Shown here: positions 41,438 to 50,171 of the stretch, one piece after another
How the letters are laid out: each line of letters starts with the position of its first letter
Position numbering within the stretch: the first letter of the stretch is position 1
Source: Sphaerobacter sp.
GTDB lineage: Bacteria > Chloroflexota > Chloroflexia > Thermomicrobiales > Thermomicrobiaceae
Reading direction: 5' to 3'
DNA: 64,000 nt
Assembly: GCA_029961075.1 (NCBI GenBank)
Contig: JASBVL010000090.1
Coordinates: 1-64,000, forward strand
Made by a program: the position numbers and the translations under genes
The notes under the pieces: model-generated
Seen by the model: the letters and a program-made list of their open reading frames with translations, nothing else
Told to the model about the DNA's origin: nothing
Database searches by the model: none

Positions 41438-41568
41438 GGGAGGGCACCAGGCCCTCCCCTACCACACGCGGCCGTCGCGCCGCCCGGTAGGGGCGGGGCT
41501 TGTCGACCCGAGCCCCCGCCCGGCGTCGCCCGGGATGGCGCGGGAGGGCATGCGGCCCTCCCCTACCC
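41438..41568 (-). repeat. Dispersed two-hairpin element, copy A plus an extra half
   Basis: Minus strand, from 41568: a GTAGGGGAGGGCC...TGCCCTCCC hairpin (41566-41541), then CGACAAGCCCCGCCCCTACC ending at 41485, then another GTAGGGGAGGGCC...TGCCCTCCC hairpin (41462-41438). The metE stop codon lies at its edge (41569-41571). It occupies most of the metE-aminotransferase gap and could act as a transcript end. Confidence 0.8.
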
Positions 41569-43854
41569 CTACGCCATGCGCGCCCGCATGGCGCGCGCCG
41601 CCTCCACCATGTGCTCCAGCGACGGCCAGACCTCGGCGTTGCCGCGGGTCTTCAGCCCGCAGTCCGGGTTGACCCAGATCTGACTCGGGTCGAGCACCTG
41701 GCTGGCCCGCTCCAGCAGCGCCACGATCTCCGCCGTGCTCGGCACGCGGGCCGAGTGGACGTCGTAGACGCCGGGCCCGATGTGCCGGCTGTAGCGGTGG
41801 TCGGTGAAGGCTTGCAGGAGCTCCGCGTTGCTCCGGCTATTCTCGATCGAGATCACATCGGCGTCCAGGGCCTCGATCGCGTCGATGATGTCGTTGAACT
41901 CGCTGTAGCACATGTGCGAGTGGATCTGCGTGCGGTCGGCCACGCCCGAGGAGGCCAGCCGGAAGGCGCGCACCGCCCAGTCGAGGTACTCCTGCCAGTC
42001 CTCGCGCCGCAGCGGGAGCCCCTCGCGCAGGGCCGGCTCGTCGATCTGGATGACGCGGATGCCCGCCGCTTCCAGGTCCTGCACCTCGTCCCGCAGGGCC
42101 AGCGCGATCTGGAAGGCGATCTCCCGGCGCGGCAGGTCCTCCCGCGGGAAGGACCAGTTCAGGATCGTCACCGGGCCGGTCAGCATCCCCTTCACCGGCT
42201 TGTCGGTCAGCGACTGCGCGTAGCGGATGATCTCCACCGTCATCGGTGCCGGGCGGTAGACGTTGCCGTAGATGATCGGCGGGCGGACGGCCCGGCTGCC
42301 GTACGACTGCACCCAGCCGTGCTCGGTGACGGCGAAGCCGGCCAGTTGGGCGGCGAAGTACTCCACCATGTCGGTCCGCTCGAACTCGCCGTGGACCAGC
42401 ACATCCAGCCCGATGGCCTCCTGGCGGCGGATCACCTCGGCGATCTGCGTGCGGATGAACGCCTGGTACTCCGCGTCGCTGAGGTGGCCCTTCCGCCACT
42501 TGGCGCGGGTCGCCCGCACCTCGGGCGTCTGCGGGAAGCTGCCGATCGTGGTGGTGGGGTAGCGCGGCAGGCGCAGGTGCTCCTGCTGCGCCGTGATCCG
42601 CTCCGCGAAGGGCGCCGAGCGCTGGAAGTCCCGCTCGGTCAGCGCGGCCACCCGCTGGCGCGTCGGGGCGTGGTGGATGCGGTCGGAGTCGAGCGCGGCC
42701 TGGAACAGGGCGGCGTCGGCCTCGAGCGCGTCCTGGATCGCGCTGCGTCCCTCGTTCAGCCCGCGGGTGAGCACCACGAGCTCCTCCAGCCGCTGCTCGG
42801 CGAAGGCCAGCAACTGCTTGATCTCCGGGGCGAGCGCCGTCTCCAGGTCCACGTCGTAGGGCAGGTGGAGCAGCGAGCAGGAGGGCTGCACCCAGATCCG
42901 GTCCGGATCGACCCGCTGGGCGAGCTGCTCCAGCGTCGAGAAGGCCGACACCAGGTTGGTCCGCCAGATGTTCCGTCCGTTGACCACCCCCGCGCCGAGC
43001 ACCTTGTCGGCCGGGAAACCGTGGCGGTTCACCAGGTCCAGGTTCGTCGGCGGCCGGACCTCGCGCACGAAGTCGAGCCCGATCCCCTCGACCGGCAGCC
43101 CGACGACCGTGTCCCAGTTGCCGTCCAGCGCCTCGAAGTAGGTCTGGAGCATGAGCCGCGGCCGGTCCGGCAGATTGCCGAGGTAGGTGTACGCCTCCCG
43201 GTAGAGTGCCAGCTCCTCCGGCGTGCGGTCCTGCACCAGCGTCGGCTCGTCGATCTGCACCCACTCGGCGCCGCCCGCGGCCAGGCGCGCGAGCACCTCG
43301 GCGTAGACCGGCAGCAGGTCGCGCAGGTGGTCGGCCAGCGACCTGGTGTGGTGCTTGCCGAGGAGCAGGAAGGAGACCGGGCCGATCAGCACCGGCTTGG
43401 CCGCCCGCCCCAGCACGGCCGTGGCCTCGGCCAGCTCGTCGAACGGCTTCGTGCTGGCCAGCCGCGGCGGGCCGGCATCGAACTCCGGCACCAGGTAGTG
43501 GTAGTTGGTGTCGAACCACTTGGTCAGCTCCAGCGCCGGGGTATCGGTCGCGCCGCGCGCCATGGCGAAGTAGGTGGGCAGGTCCACCACATCCCCCGGC
43601 TGGCCGAAGCGTGCCGGGACGAGGCCGGTCAGGCAGACGGTGTCGAGCACCTGATCGTAGTAGCTGAAGTCGTTGCAGGGGATGAGGTCGATGCCGGCGG
43701 CGCGTTGCGTCTCCCAGTTGGCGCGGCGGATGTCGCGCCCGGCGGCGGCGAGCTCCGCCGCGCCGAGCGTGCCGGCCCAGTAGGCTTCGACGGCGCGCTT
43801 CAACTCGCGGCGCTTGCCGATGCGGGGGTAGCCGAGCACGGAACTCTTCGCCAT
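41569..43854 (-). CDS. metE: Cobalamin-independent methionine synthase
   Basis: 761-aa MetE, which transfers methyl from methyltetrahydropteroyl-triglutamate to homocysteine. The N-terminal barrel has GYPRIGKRRELK and the C-terminal barrel PTTTIGSFPQT. Zinc ligands: His and Cys of QIHSHMCYSEF, a Glu (SIENSRS), and Cys in WVNPDCGLKTR. Length is normal. The minus-strand leader of about 150 nt is highly structured, but I find no known riboswitch consensus. Possessing MetE alongside B12-dependent mutases is not contradictory. Confidence 0.97.
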   Translation of the reverse strand: MAKSSVLGYPRIGKRRELKRAVEAYWAGTLGAAELAAAGRDIRRANWETQRAAGIDLIPCNDFSYYDQVLDTVCLTGLVPARFGQPGDVVDLPTYFAMARGATDTPALELTKWFDTNYHYLVPEFDAGPPRLASTKPFDELAEATAVLGRAAKPVLIGPVSFLLLGKHHTRSLADHLRDLLPVYAEVLARLAAGGAEWVQIDEPTLVQDRTPEELALYREAYTYLGNLPDRPRLMLQTYFEALDGNWDTVVGLPVEGIGLDFVREVRPPTNLDLVNRHGFPADKVLGAGVVNGRNIWRTNLVSAFSTLEQLAQRVDPDRIWVQPSCSLLHLPYDVDLETALAPEIKQLLAFAEQRLEELVVLTRGLNEGRSAIQDALEADAALFQAALDSDRIHHAPTRQRVAALTERDFQRSAPFAERITAQQEHLRLPRYPTTTIGSFPQTPEVRATRAKWRKGHLSDAEYQAFIRTQIAEVIRRQEAIGLDVLVHGEFERTDMVEYFAAQLAGFAVTEHGWVQSYGSRAVRPPIIYGNVYRPAPMTVEIIRYAQSLTDKPVKGMLTGPVTILNWSFPREDLPRREIAFQIALALRDEVQDLEAAGIRVIQIDEPALREGLPLRREDWQEYLDWAVRAFRLASSGVADRTQIHSHMCYSEFNDIIDAIEALDADVISIENSRSNAELLQAFTDHRYSRHIGPGVYDVHSARVPSTAEIVALLERASQVLDPSQIWVNPDCGLKTRGNAEVWPSLEHMVEAARAMRARMA

Positions 43855-44052
43855 GGATGTCTCCCTCGTAGGGTGGCCGATGTCCTGGCGCCTGCGGCGG
43901 GGCCGCGGCCCCCGGCGCCGACCGGCGCCGGCGGGCGGGACGCCGCGCCCCGCGCTGCGCGTCGGCTCCGACCGGCGCCCCGCCGGTCGAAGACCTCCGC
44001 ACAACTCTAGCCGAAGATCGGGCCGGTGCGCAGGGGGTGGCGTCCCGGGCGC
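43855..44052 (-). promoter_or_regulatory. Structured GC-rich leader of metE
   Basis: Read toward metE: a possible -10 TAGAGT near 44008-44013, then a hairpin GACCGGCG-GGG-CGCCGGTC (about 43989-43971) and further GC-rich palindromes. No match to cobalamin, SAM or SAH riboswitch consensus was seen. A regulatory role is possible but unsupported. Confidence 0.3.
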
Positions 44053-44922
44053 TCAGGCCGCCCCGGCGCGCTCGGCGGCGAGCACCTGGCCGAAGAAGTC
44101 CTGCACCGCCCCGATGACCTTGAAGCCCTCGTGGGCGACGCCGGGCACGACATCGTAGCGCACGGCGATGCCGGCCCGCTCGAAGCTCGCCCGCAGCGCC
44201 GCAAGGCGCTCGACCCGCGTCTGCCCGGCGTCGTTCGCGCCCGGCATCCAGTAGGCGCGCCACAGCGGGCTGTCGGGCGTCATGATGATGTCCCAGTTGT
44301 CGACGTCGTCGCCCCCGATCACCATCTGCACCGCCACCTGGCGCATCGCCGCGTAGTCGAGCGAGCGCCCGAACACCGCCTCCAGGTTGCGGACACCGAC
44401 CCACCAGTCGCGCTCCTCATCGAGCAGCGTCACCACGCCGGGGGCGCCGATCGAGACCGCCCGCAGGCGCTCCGGGTGGAGGTAGAAGAAGCGGTGCGCG
44501 AACTGCCCGCCGCCCGAGAAGCCGTGGAGCAGGAAGCGCGCGCGATCCACGTGGTAGACCGCGGCGACCTCGTCCACCATGGCCAGCAGCACCTGATCGA
44601 AGCGAATGTCGTGCCACGCGATGAACTTGTAGTTGTGGATCTCGTGCGGCTCGTAGATGCCGCAGGGGAAGAGCGGGGCCAGCACGACGCACTCGTGCCG
44701 CTCGGCGAAGGCTGCGAAGCGGTCGCGGTACTCCATCGCCGGCCGGTTGGTGCCGTGGACGATGACGACGAGGGGGTAGGGCGCGGTGCGATCGGCGCGG
44801 TACGAGGTCGGCACGTAGAGGCAGAACGAGAAGCGCTGGTCGAACTGGCAGGCATAGAAGGCGGTCGGCCCGAGGCCGAAGCCCACCTTCTGGTACTGGC
44901 GCGCGGGCGCAGTCTCGGTCAT
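44053..44922 (-). CDS. Alpha/beta hydrolase, esterase-like
   Basis: 289 aa. YPLVVIVHGTNRP provides the oxyanion region, HGFSGGGQFAHRFF the nucleophile elbow with Ser, an acidic partner probably in IGGDDVDNWD, and the His in GVAHEGF. It has no signal peptide, so it acts in the cytoplasm. It lies 31 bases downstream of the permease gene and is probably the last gene of the peptide-uptake operon, acting on the imported substrate. Substrate unknown. Confidence 0.85.
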   Translation of the reverse strand: MTETAPARQYQKVGFGLGPTAFYACQFDQRFSFCLYVPTSYRADRTAPYPLVVIVHGTNRPAMEYRDRFAAFAERHECVVLAPLFPCGIYEPHEIHNYKFIAWHDIRFDQVLLAMVDEVAAVYHVDRARFLLHGFSGGGQFAHRFFYLHPERLRAVSIGAPGVVTLLDEERDWWVGVRNLEAVFGRSLDYAAMRQVAVQMVIGGDDVDNWDIIMTPDSPLWRAYWMPGANDAGQTRVERLAALRASFERAGIAVRYDVVPGVAHEGFKVIGAVQDFFGQVLAAERAGAA

Positions 44923-44953
44923 CGTGCGATCGTGCTCCTTTCGCGTAGCGGTC

Positions 44954-45898
44954 CTAGCGTCCCACGCGGCGCGGGTCGAGCGCGTCGCGCAGCCCATCGC
45001 CGACGAAGTTGACCGCCAGGATCGTGAGGAAGATCATCAAGCCGGGGAAGAACCCGCGCCACCACTGGCCATCGTTGACCACGGTCCGCTGCGCCTCCTG
45101 GAGCATCCGGCCCCAGGTCGCCTGCGGCGGCTGGAAGCCGACCCCGAGGAACGACAGCGCCGACTCGGTCAGGATGGCGCCCGCGATGCCGAGCGTCGCG
45201 GCGACGATCACCGGGCTCATGGTGTTCGGCAGCAGGTGCCGCACCACGATGCGCGCGTGGCCCGCGCCCACCGCCCGGGCCGCCTCGACGAACTCCTTCT
45301 CCCGGAGCGACAGGAAGGTCCCCCGGACCAGCCGGGCGGTGGTCATCCAGCGGAGCAGCCCGAGCACCAGCACGATCGTCGCGAAGCGCGGGCCGACCAG
45401 CGTGACGACGAGAATGATCACGAACAGTCCGGGCATCGAGTAGAACACGTCGACCAGGCGCATCAAGGCGTTGTCGACCACCCCGCCGGCGTACCCGGCG
45501 ACGGCGCCGACGGTGACCCCGACCGTCATCGCCACCACCACCACCGCCAGGGCGACGGCGAGGGAGATGCGGCCCCCGTCGAGCACGCGCACCAGTTGGT
45601 CGCGGCCCAGCTCGTCGGTGCCCATCGGGTGCGCCAGGCTGGGCGGCTGACTCTTCGCGGCGAAGTCGATCCGCTCCGGGTCGTAGGGCAGCAGCGCCGG
45701 ACCGACGATCACGGCCAGGCCCATCAGGGCGAGCACCGCGAGACTGACGAGGGCCAGCCGGTGCCGCCGGAACTGGCGCCAGGTGTCCGACCAGCGCGAC
45801 CGTGGCGCCGCGTGCCCGAGGTCGGCGGCGCCGACCGGCCGCAGGGGAAGGGCGGCGGCCAGCGATGCGTCGTCGGTGTGTTTGACCAGCTTGCTCAT
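44954..45898 (-). CDS. ABC peptide/nickel-type permease, DppC-like
   Basis: 314-aa inner-membrane permease. An N-terminal cytoplasmic segment and TM1 (LALVSLAVLALMGLAVIVG), the conserved HPMGTDELGRDQLVR, five more membrane segments, and the EAA loop EAARAVGAGHARIVVRHLLPN that contacts the ATPase. Its ATG overlaps the stop of the DppB-like gene (ATGA). No ATPase gene follows. Confidence 0.93.
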   Translation of the reverse strand: MSKLVKHTDDASLAAALPLRPVGAADLGHAAPRSRWSDTWRQFRRHRLALVSLAVLALMGLAVIVGPALLPYDPERIDFAAKSQPPSLAHPMGTDELGRDQLVRVLDGGRISLAVALAVVVVAMTVGVTVGAVAGYAGGVVDNALMRLVDVFYSMPGLFVIILVVTLVGPRFATIVLVLGLLRWMTTARLVRGTFLSLREKEFVEAARAVGAGHARIVVRHLLPNTMSPVIVAATLGIAGAILTESALSFLGVGFQPPQATWGRMLQEAQRTVVNDGQWWRGFFPGLMIFLTILAVNFVGDGLRDALDPRRVGR

Positions 45899-46869
45899 CG
45901 GTACCGAATCCGCGGGTCGAGCCGGCTGTAGAGGATGTCGGCGATCAGGTTGAACAGGATGACGAGGAACGAGGCGATCAGCAGGATCCCCATCAGGACC
46001 GGGTAGTCGCGCAGGTCGGCGGACTCGACGAAGAGCCGCCCCATCCCGGAGATGGCGAAGATGGACTCGACGATCACCGACCCGATGAAGAGGTCCGGGA
46101 TCTCCAGCGCCAGGATCGTCACGATCGGGATGGCGGCGTTCTTCAGCGCGTGCACCGTGATCACCGCCTGCTCGGCGAGCCCCTTCGCCCGGGCGGTGCG
46201 CATGTAGTCCTGACCGAGGACGTCGAGCATCGCCGCCCGCACGTAGCGGGTCAGGCTGGCGGTCGACACCAGGGCCAGCACGCTGACCGGCATGATCAGG
46301 TGCTGCGCCCGATCGACGACGGCGGCCAACCCGTCGTGCTGCTGGCGCGGGTCGGACAGCCCCACCGCCGGCAGCCAGTCCAGCGTGAAGGTGAACACAT
46401 ACAGGAACATCAGGGCGAGCCAGAAGCTCGGCACCGCGATGCCGAGGAAGGCGGCGGAGGTCGCCAGGTAGTCGAACAGCGAGTACTGGCGGGCTGCCGA
46501 GACGATGCCGATCGGGAAGGCCAGCGCGAGCGCGACCAGGAAGGCCAGGCCGGTCACCAGCAGGGTCGTTGGGACCCGCTCCCAGATCATGGTCAGCACC
46601 GGCTGGCCGGTGTTGAACGAGGTGCCCCAGTCGCCGCGGACCAGGTCGCCCGCCCAGCGCAGGTAGCGGACGTAGAGCGGGTCGTCGAGCCCGTACCGGG
46701 CCCGCAGCCGCTCGAGCTGCTCCTGCGTCACGCGCCCCGACCCCCCGGGGTTCTCGACAACGGCCAGCGGGCCCCCCGGGGTCATCTGGAGCAGGACGAA
46801 GACGATCACGCTGATGCCGATGAGCATCGGGATCGCCTGGAGCACGCGCCGGATGACGTAGTGGCTCAT
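45895..46869 (-). CDS. ABC peptide/nickel-type permease, DppB-like
   Basis: 324-aa permease with the DppB opening YVIRRVLQAIPMLIGISVIVF, the GLDDPLYVRYLRW segment, six membrane segments and the EAA loop RTARAKGLAEQAVITVHALKN. ATG 46869 is preceded by GAGTGAGG at an unusually short distance; a GTG one codon upstream is the alternative. A strong palindrome separates it from the binding-protein gene. Confidence 0.92.
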   Translation of the reverse strand: MSHYVIRRVLQAIPMLIGISVIVFVLLQMTPGGPLAVVENPGGSGRVTQEQLERLRARYGLDDPLYVRYLRWAGDLVRGDWGTSFNTGQPVLTMIWERVPTTLLVTGLAFLVALALAFPIGIVSAARQYSLFDYLATSAAFLGIAVPSFWLALMFLYVFTFTLDWLPAVGLSDPRQQHDGLAAVVDRAQHLIMPVSVLALVSTASLTRYVRAAMLDVLGQDYMRTARAKGLAEQAVITVHALKNAAIPIVTILALEIPDLFIGSVIVESIFAISGMGRLFVESADLRDYPVLMGILLIASFLVILFNLIADILYSRLDPRIRYR

Positions 46870-46916
46870 CACCTCACTCGCTCGGGCTCGGTCGAACGAA
46901 CCGTGGGGGCGCCCGG

Positions 46917-46946
46917 CCCGGCCCGCCCCGCGCGGGGCGGGCCGGG
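46917..46946. terminator. 30-nt palindrome between binding-protein and permease genes
   Basis: The arms 46917-46931 and 46932-46946 are exact reverse complements (15 bp, all G/C) with no T-tract. It lies between the solute-binding gene (stop 46962) and the permeases, where hairpins often protect the upstream mRNA so that more binding protein than permease is made. Confidence 0.6.
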
Positions 46947-46961
46947 GAACGCGGGCCGCGC

Positions 46962-48800
46962 CTACTCCTCGATGTACCAGTCCGCGGCGCTGTAGAGCGT
47001 GCCGCGCGGGTTGAAGTAGTCGGTGCGCTGCCCCTTGAGCCGGGTGCTCCAGGCGTCCGCCGCGGCCGACTGGTAGAGCGGCAGCGCCGGGCGCTCCCGG
47101 GCGAAGATCTCGGCCGCCCGCGCATAGGCCCGCTTGCGGGCCTCCTGATCGAGCGTCGCGCCCGCCTCCTCGATGGCCGCGTCGAACTCGGCGTTCCGCC
47201 AGTGGGAGTAGGTGAACCCGCCGGGGTTCGCCTCGCTCGGGATCGAGTCGGCGGTGAAGATGGCGGCCCAGTCGGCGGGATCGACCTCGTAGCCGTCGCG
47301 GCTCATGACGATGTCGTAGTTGCCGCGCGCCAGCAGGCCGCCCTCCTGCCAGCTCCCGAAGATGGTGTTGGACGGCACGTTCTCGATCCTCAGCTCGATG
47401 CCGATGTCCTTCATGTTCTGCTGGATGAGCTGCTGATACAGCTCGCGCGTCTGGTCACCGGCGATCGTCTGGAAGCGCAGGCTGGCGCGGACGCCGTTCT
47501 TCTCGCGGATGTCGTCGGCCCCCCGCTGCCAGCCCGCGGCGTCGAGGATCTCGTTGGCCTTGTCCGGGTCGTACGGCGTGGCCGGGCGGTCGAGGGCGGC
47601 CCAGCCGGCGTAGATGAACGAGCCGGTGAGCGAGCCGAAGCCGCCGAGGATCTCGTCGATGATCGCCTGGCGGTCGATGCCGTAGTCCATCGCCTCGCGG
47701 ATCGCCGGGTCGCCGAGGACCGGGTGCGGCTTGGTCGGGTCGCCGCCGTCGGAGAGGTTGAGCCAGAGCCACTCGACGCTCGCACCGCCGTCGAACAGCT
47801 CGACGTGGACCGGCTTCCCCTCCTGCTCCGCCTGGGTCAGGGCCGGCAGGTCGCCGGTCACGATGAAGTAGACGTAGTCGTACTCCCGGGCGATGAAGGC
47901 GGCGATGGTGGCCTCCTTCTCCGGCGAGACCTTGATGGTGATGCCGTCGAGGTAGGGCTTCTCCGGATCACGGTAGTTCGGGTTGCGCTCGAGGATGATC
48001 TGGTCGCCCGTCTTCCACTCCTTGAAGACGAACGGCCCCGTGCCGAGCGGGAGGCGGGCCAGCGGGTGCTCCTGGGTGACCGCGGTCGAGTCGAACTTGT
48101 GCTTCGGCAGGACCGTCTGCCAGAGGTCGAGGTAGCCGGGGTTGATCTCCTTCATCTTCACCTCGACGGTGAGCGGGTCGATCGCCCGGACCGACTCGAT
48201 CTTGTCGTAGGCGGCGGGGAGCAGCGGGGTGCTCTCGGGGTTCTGGTAGACCTCGAAGGTGAAGACGATGTCCGCGGCGGTGAACGGCTCGCCGTCGGAC
48301 CAGGTGATCCCCTCCTTGAGCTTGTAGGTGATCGTCAGCGAGTCCGCCGAGATCCCGCCGTTCTCGATCGTCGGCACCGCGGCGGCCAGCACCGGCTGGT
48401 ACTCGCCGTTGGCGTCGGGGATGAAGAGCGGCTCCACGACGAGCACGGACAGGAACGAGCCGGACTGGCTGTTGAAGAACTCGCTCATCTGGCCCGGCTC
48501 CTGGATCAGGGCGATGACCGCCCGGCCGCCCTTCTTCGGCCCGCCGCTCGACCCGCTCCCCGACGTGCCCGCGCCGCTCGCCGGCGTTCCGGACCCGCTC
48601 CCGGGCGTCGCCCCGGCGTTGCCGGCCGCCGGGGTCGGCTGGCCGTCCTCCCCGCCGCCGCAGGCCGCCACCAGGGTCATGAGCGCCGGGGCCGAGAGTC
48701 CCAGCGCCGCCCCGCGGCGCAGCAGCTCGCGCCGGCTGAGGCGCCCGGCCATCGCCAGGTGCGCCAGTCGCTGGGCGTGGCCCAGTCCCCGTGCGTCCAT
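46962..48800 (-). CDS. Family 5 solute-binding lipoprotein of a peptide ABC importer
   Basis: 612 aa. N-terminal LSRRELLRRG with a twin Arg (23-24), a hydrophobic segment and the lipobox VAAC with Cys47; then a Gly/Ser/Pro linker. The SBP_bac_5 domain shows GEPFTAADIVFTFE, LGTGPFVFKEWKTGDQIILERNPNYR and AIREAMDYGIDRQAIIDEI. It probably binds peptides or N-acylated amino compounds outside the membrane and hands them to the DppBC-like permeases. The twin Arg hints at Tat export. It follows the C45 gene on the same strand. Confidence 0.92.
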   Translation of the reverse strand: MDARGLGHAQRLAHLAMAGRLSRRELLRRGAALGLSAPALMTLVAACGGGEDGQPTPAAGNAGATPGSGSGTPASGAGTSGSGSSGGPKKGGRAVIALIQEPGQMSEFFNSQSGSFLSVLVVEPLFIPDANGEYQPVLAAAVPTIENGGISADSLTITYKLKEGITWSDGEPFTAADIVFTFEVYQNPESTPLLPAAYDKIESVRAIDPLTVEVKMKEINPGYLDLWQTVLPKHKFDSTAVTQEHPLARLPLGTGPFVFKEWKTGDQIILERNPNYRDPEKPYLDGITIKVSPEKEATIAAFIAREYDYVYFIVTGDLPALTQAEQEGKPVHVELFDGGASVEWLWLNLSDGGDPTKPHPVLGDPAIREAMDYGIDRQAIIDEILGGFGSLTGSFIYAGWAALDRPATPYDPDKANEILDAAGWQRGADDIREKNGVRASLRFQTIAGDQTRELYQQLIQQNMKDIGIELRIENVPSNTIFGSWQEGGLLARGNYDIVMSRDGYEVDPADWAAIFTADSIPSEANPGGFTYSHWRNAEFDAAIEEAGATLDQEARKRAYARAAEIFARERPALPLYQSAAADAWSTRLKGQRTDYFNPRGTLYSAADWYIEE

Positions 48801-48889
48801 CCCACCTCCTCCTTCCGGGCGCCCCGCGCGGCGCGGGGCCCCATCGCGCCGCCGGGCACGGCTGCCGGCGGTCTCTGCCAGCGGGTCGC

Positions 48890-49987
48890 TCAGGCCTGGC
48901 CGAAGGCGTAGCGCTGATACGGATGCTGGTCGGGCGGGCCGACCGCGACCCAGATCTCCCCCCGCGTCGGCCGGGCGATGACCGACGCGAACGTCATGAC
49001 GTCCGACTCCGCATCATCCTCGGGCCACCGGCAGAGCGCGTCGGGCCACCCCTCCCGACTGCGCAGGATCTCCTGCATCACCGCGACGCTGAGCTGCCCC
49101 CGCCGGGCCCGGAGCAGGCGCGCCATCTGCGCGTGGCGCGCCCGGGAGTTCGCCAGGGGCCGCCCCGTCGAGCGCTCGGCGTCGAGCAGCTCGGGGGCGA
49201 CGTAGTGGTTCGCGTGCACCAGCAGGCCGTCGTCGGGGTCGAGGCGCGCGGCGCGCGTCGGCGTCGTCTCCAGGTCCGCCGCGTTCCCGTGCCGGTCGAG
49301 CATGATGAGGTTGCGGGAGGAGGCCCGGTGGACGCGGGTGATGCGCGCGATGGCGTCGTCGACCGTCTCCTGGGTCAGGGCGAGGCGGGAGAGGAGGTAG
49401 CGCGGGAAGCCGACGCGCCAGCCGTCGCAGGTGACGTAGTTGGCGAAGACGCCCATCCCCCGGTCGTTGATCCCGATGTAGGAGACCTGCCCGGCGGGCG
49501 TCAGCATCAGCACCGCCGGGGCGTCGTCGGGCACCAGCTCGACGACGACGCCGATCTCCCGGTAGAAGGCCGGCAGGTCGGCGTTCTGCCCGATGATCGG
49601 CACGCCGTCGGCGGTCGCCCCGGCCAGGGCGGCGAAGGTGGTGCACTCGTCCGCCGGCTCGCCGGCGACGCCGGGCTCGGGCGTCACGGCCAGCTCGGCG
49701 CGGAGCTGGAGCAGGTATGCCTCGCCCAGGGAGAGGCCCGCGCCCTCGGCGATGCCCTGGATCTCCTCGTCGAAGAACGGCGCCTCGCGCAGCACCGCGG
49801 CACGGTACCGTGCCGCGGCGGCGCTGGCCTGCGCGGGCGAGATCCCGTGCCGCGCCTGCAGGCGCGCCTGCGCGAGATCGCGGTGCCGGTGGATCAGCTC
49901 GGCGCAGGCCTCGCCGAACTGGCGGCCGATCTCCCGGTGGGTTCCCCGGAAGCGGTAGAACGGGAACGAGCGTTGCTGCTCGTGCAC
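48890..49987 (-). CDS. Peptidase C45 / acyl-CoA:6-APA acyltransferase-family protein
   Basis: 365 aa. The family's N-terminal nucleophile Cys115 stands in ADECTTFAAL, the site where precursors self-cleave. Downstream IGQNADLPAF, GMGVFANYVTCDGW and the LMLDRHGNAADLE region are typical. Related enzymes transfer or remove acyl groups on amino acids and beta-lactam nuclei. There is no signal peptide. GTG 49987 follows GAGAGGGGGG. It is first gene of the peptide-uptake operon, divergent from a GntR regulator, suggesting that it processes the imported compound. It is not evidence of beta-lactam metabolism. Confidence 0.85.
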   Translation of the reverse strand: MHEQQRSFPFYRFRGTHREIGRQFGEACAELIHRHRDLAQARLQARHGISPAQASAAAARYRAAVLREAPFFDEEIQGIAEGAGLSLGEAYLLQLRAELAVTPEPGVAGEPADECTTFAALAGATADGVPIIGQNADLPAFYREIGVVVELVPDDAPAVLMLTPAGQVSYIGINDRGMGVFANYVTCDGWRVGFPRYLLSRLALTQETVDDAIARITRVHRASSRNLIMLDRHGNAADLETTPTRAARLDPDDGLLVHANHYVAPELLDAERSTGRPLANSRARHAQMARLLRARRGQLSVAVMQEILRSREGWPDALCRWPEDDAESDVMTFASVIARPTRGEIWVAVGPPDQHPYQRYAFGQA

Positions 49988-50057
49988 ACGCCCCCCTCTC
50001 GGTCGGCGGACAGCATGTCGGTGCCACGTGACGACTGAAGTCGGGCCCAATCTAGCA

Positions 50058-50092
50058 TGCATGCGCGTGCATGTTAATGCATACAAGTGCAT
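50058..50092. promoter_or_regulatory. Four TGCAT direct repeats with exact 10-bp period
   Basis: TGCAT begins at 50058, 50068, 50078 and 50088, one per helical turn, so all copies face the same side of the DNA. Some copies extend to GTGCATG or ATGCAT. The array lies between the divergent C45 gene (start 49987) and the GntR gene (50172) and is the obvious candidate operator. Confidence 0.65.
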
Positions 50093-50171
50093 GCGGGTGG
50101 GCACCGGGCCGGGCGCGATGCGATACCATTGGGGGCAGCAGGCCGGAGCACGACGGGGAGTGAGGTGCGGA

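Noticed and set aside
48890-49987. Beta-lactam biosynthesis acyltransferase
   Set aside because: The C45 family is broad, and no other beta-lactam gene is present; the operon points to uptake and hydrolysis.
50028-50171. Longer GntR protein starting at 50028
   Set aside because: It would translate the 10-bp-periodic TGCAT array; the winged-helix domain starts well after GTG 50172.
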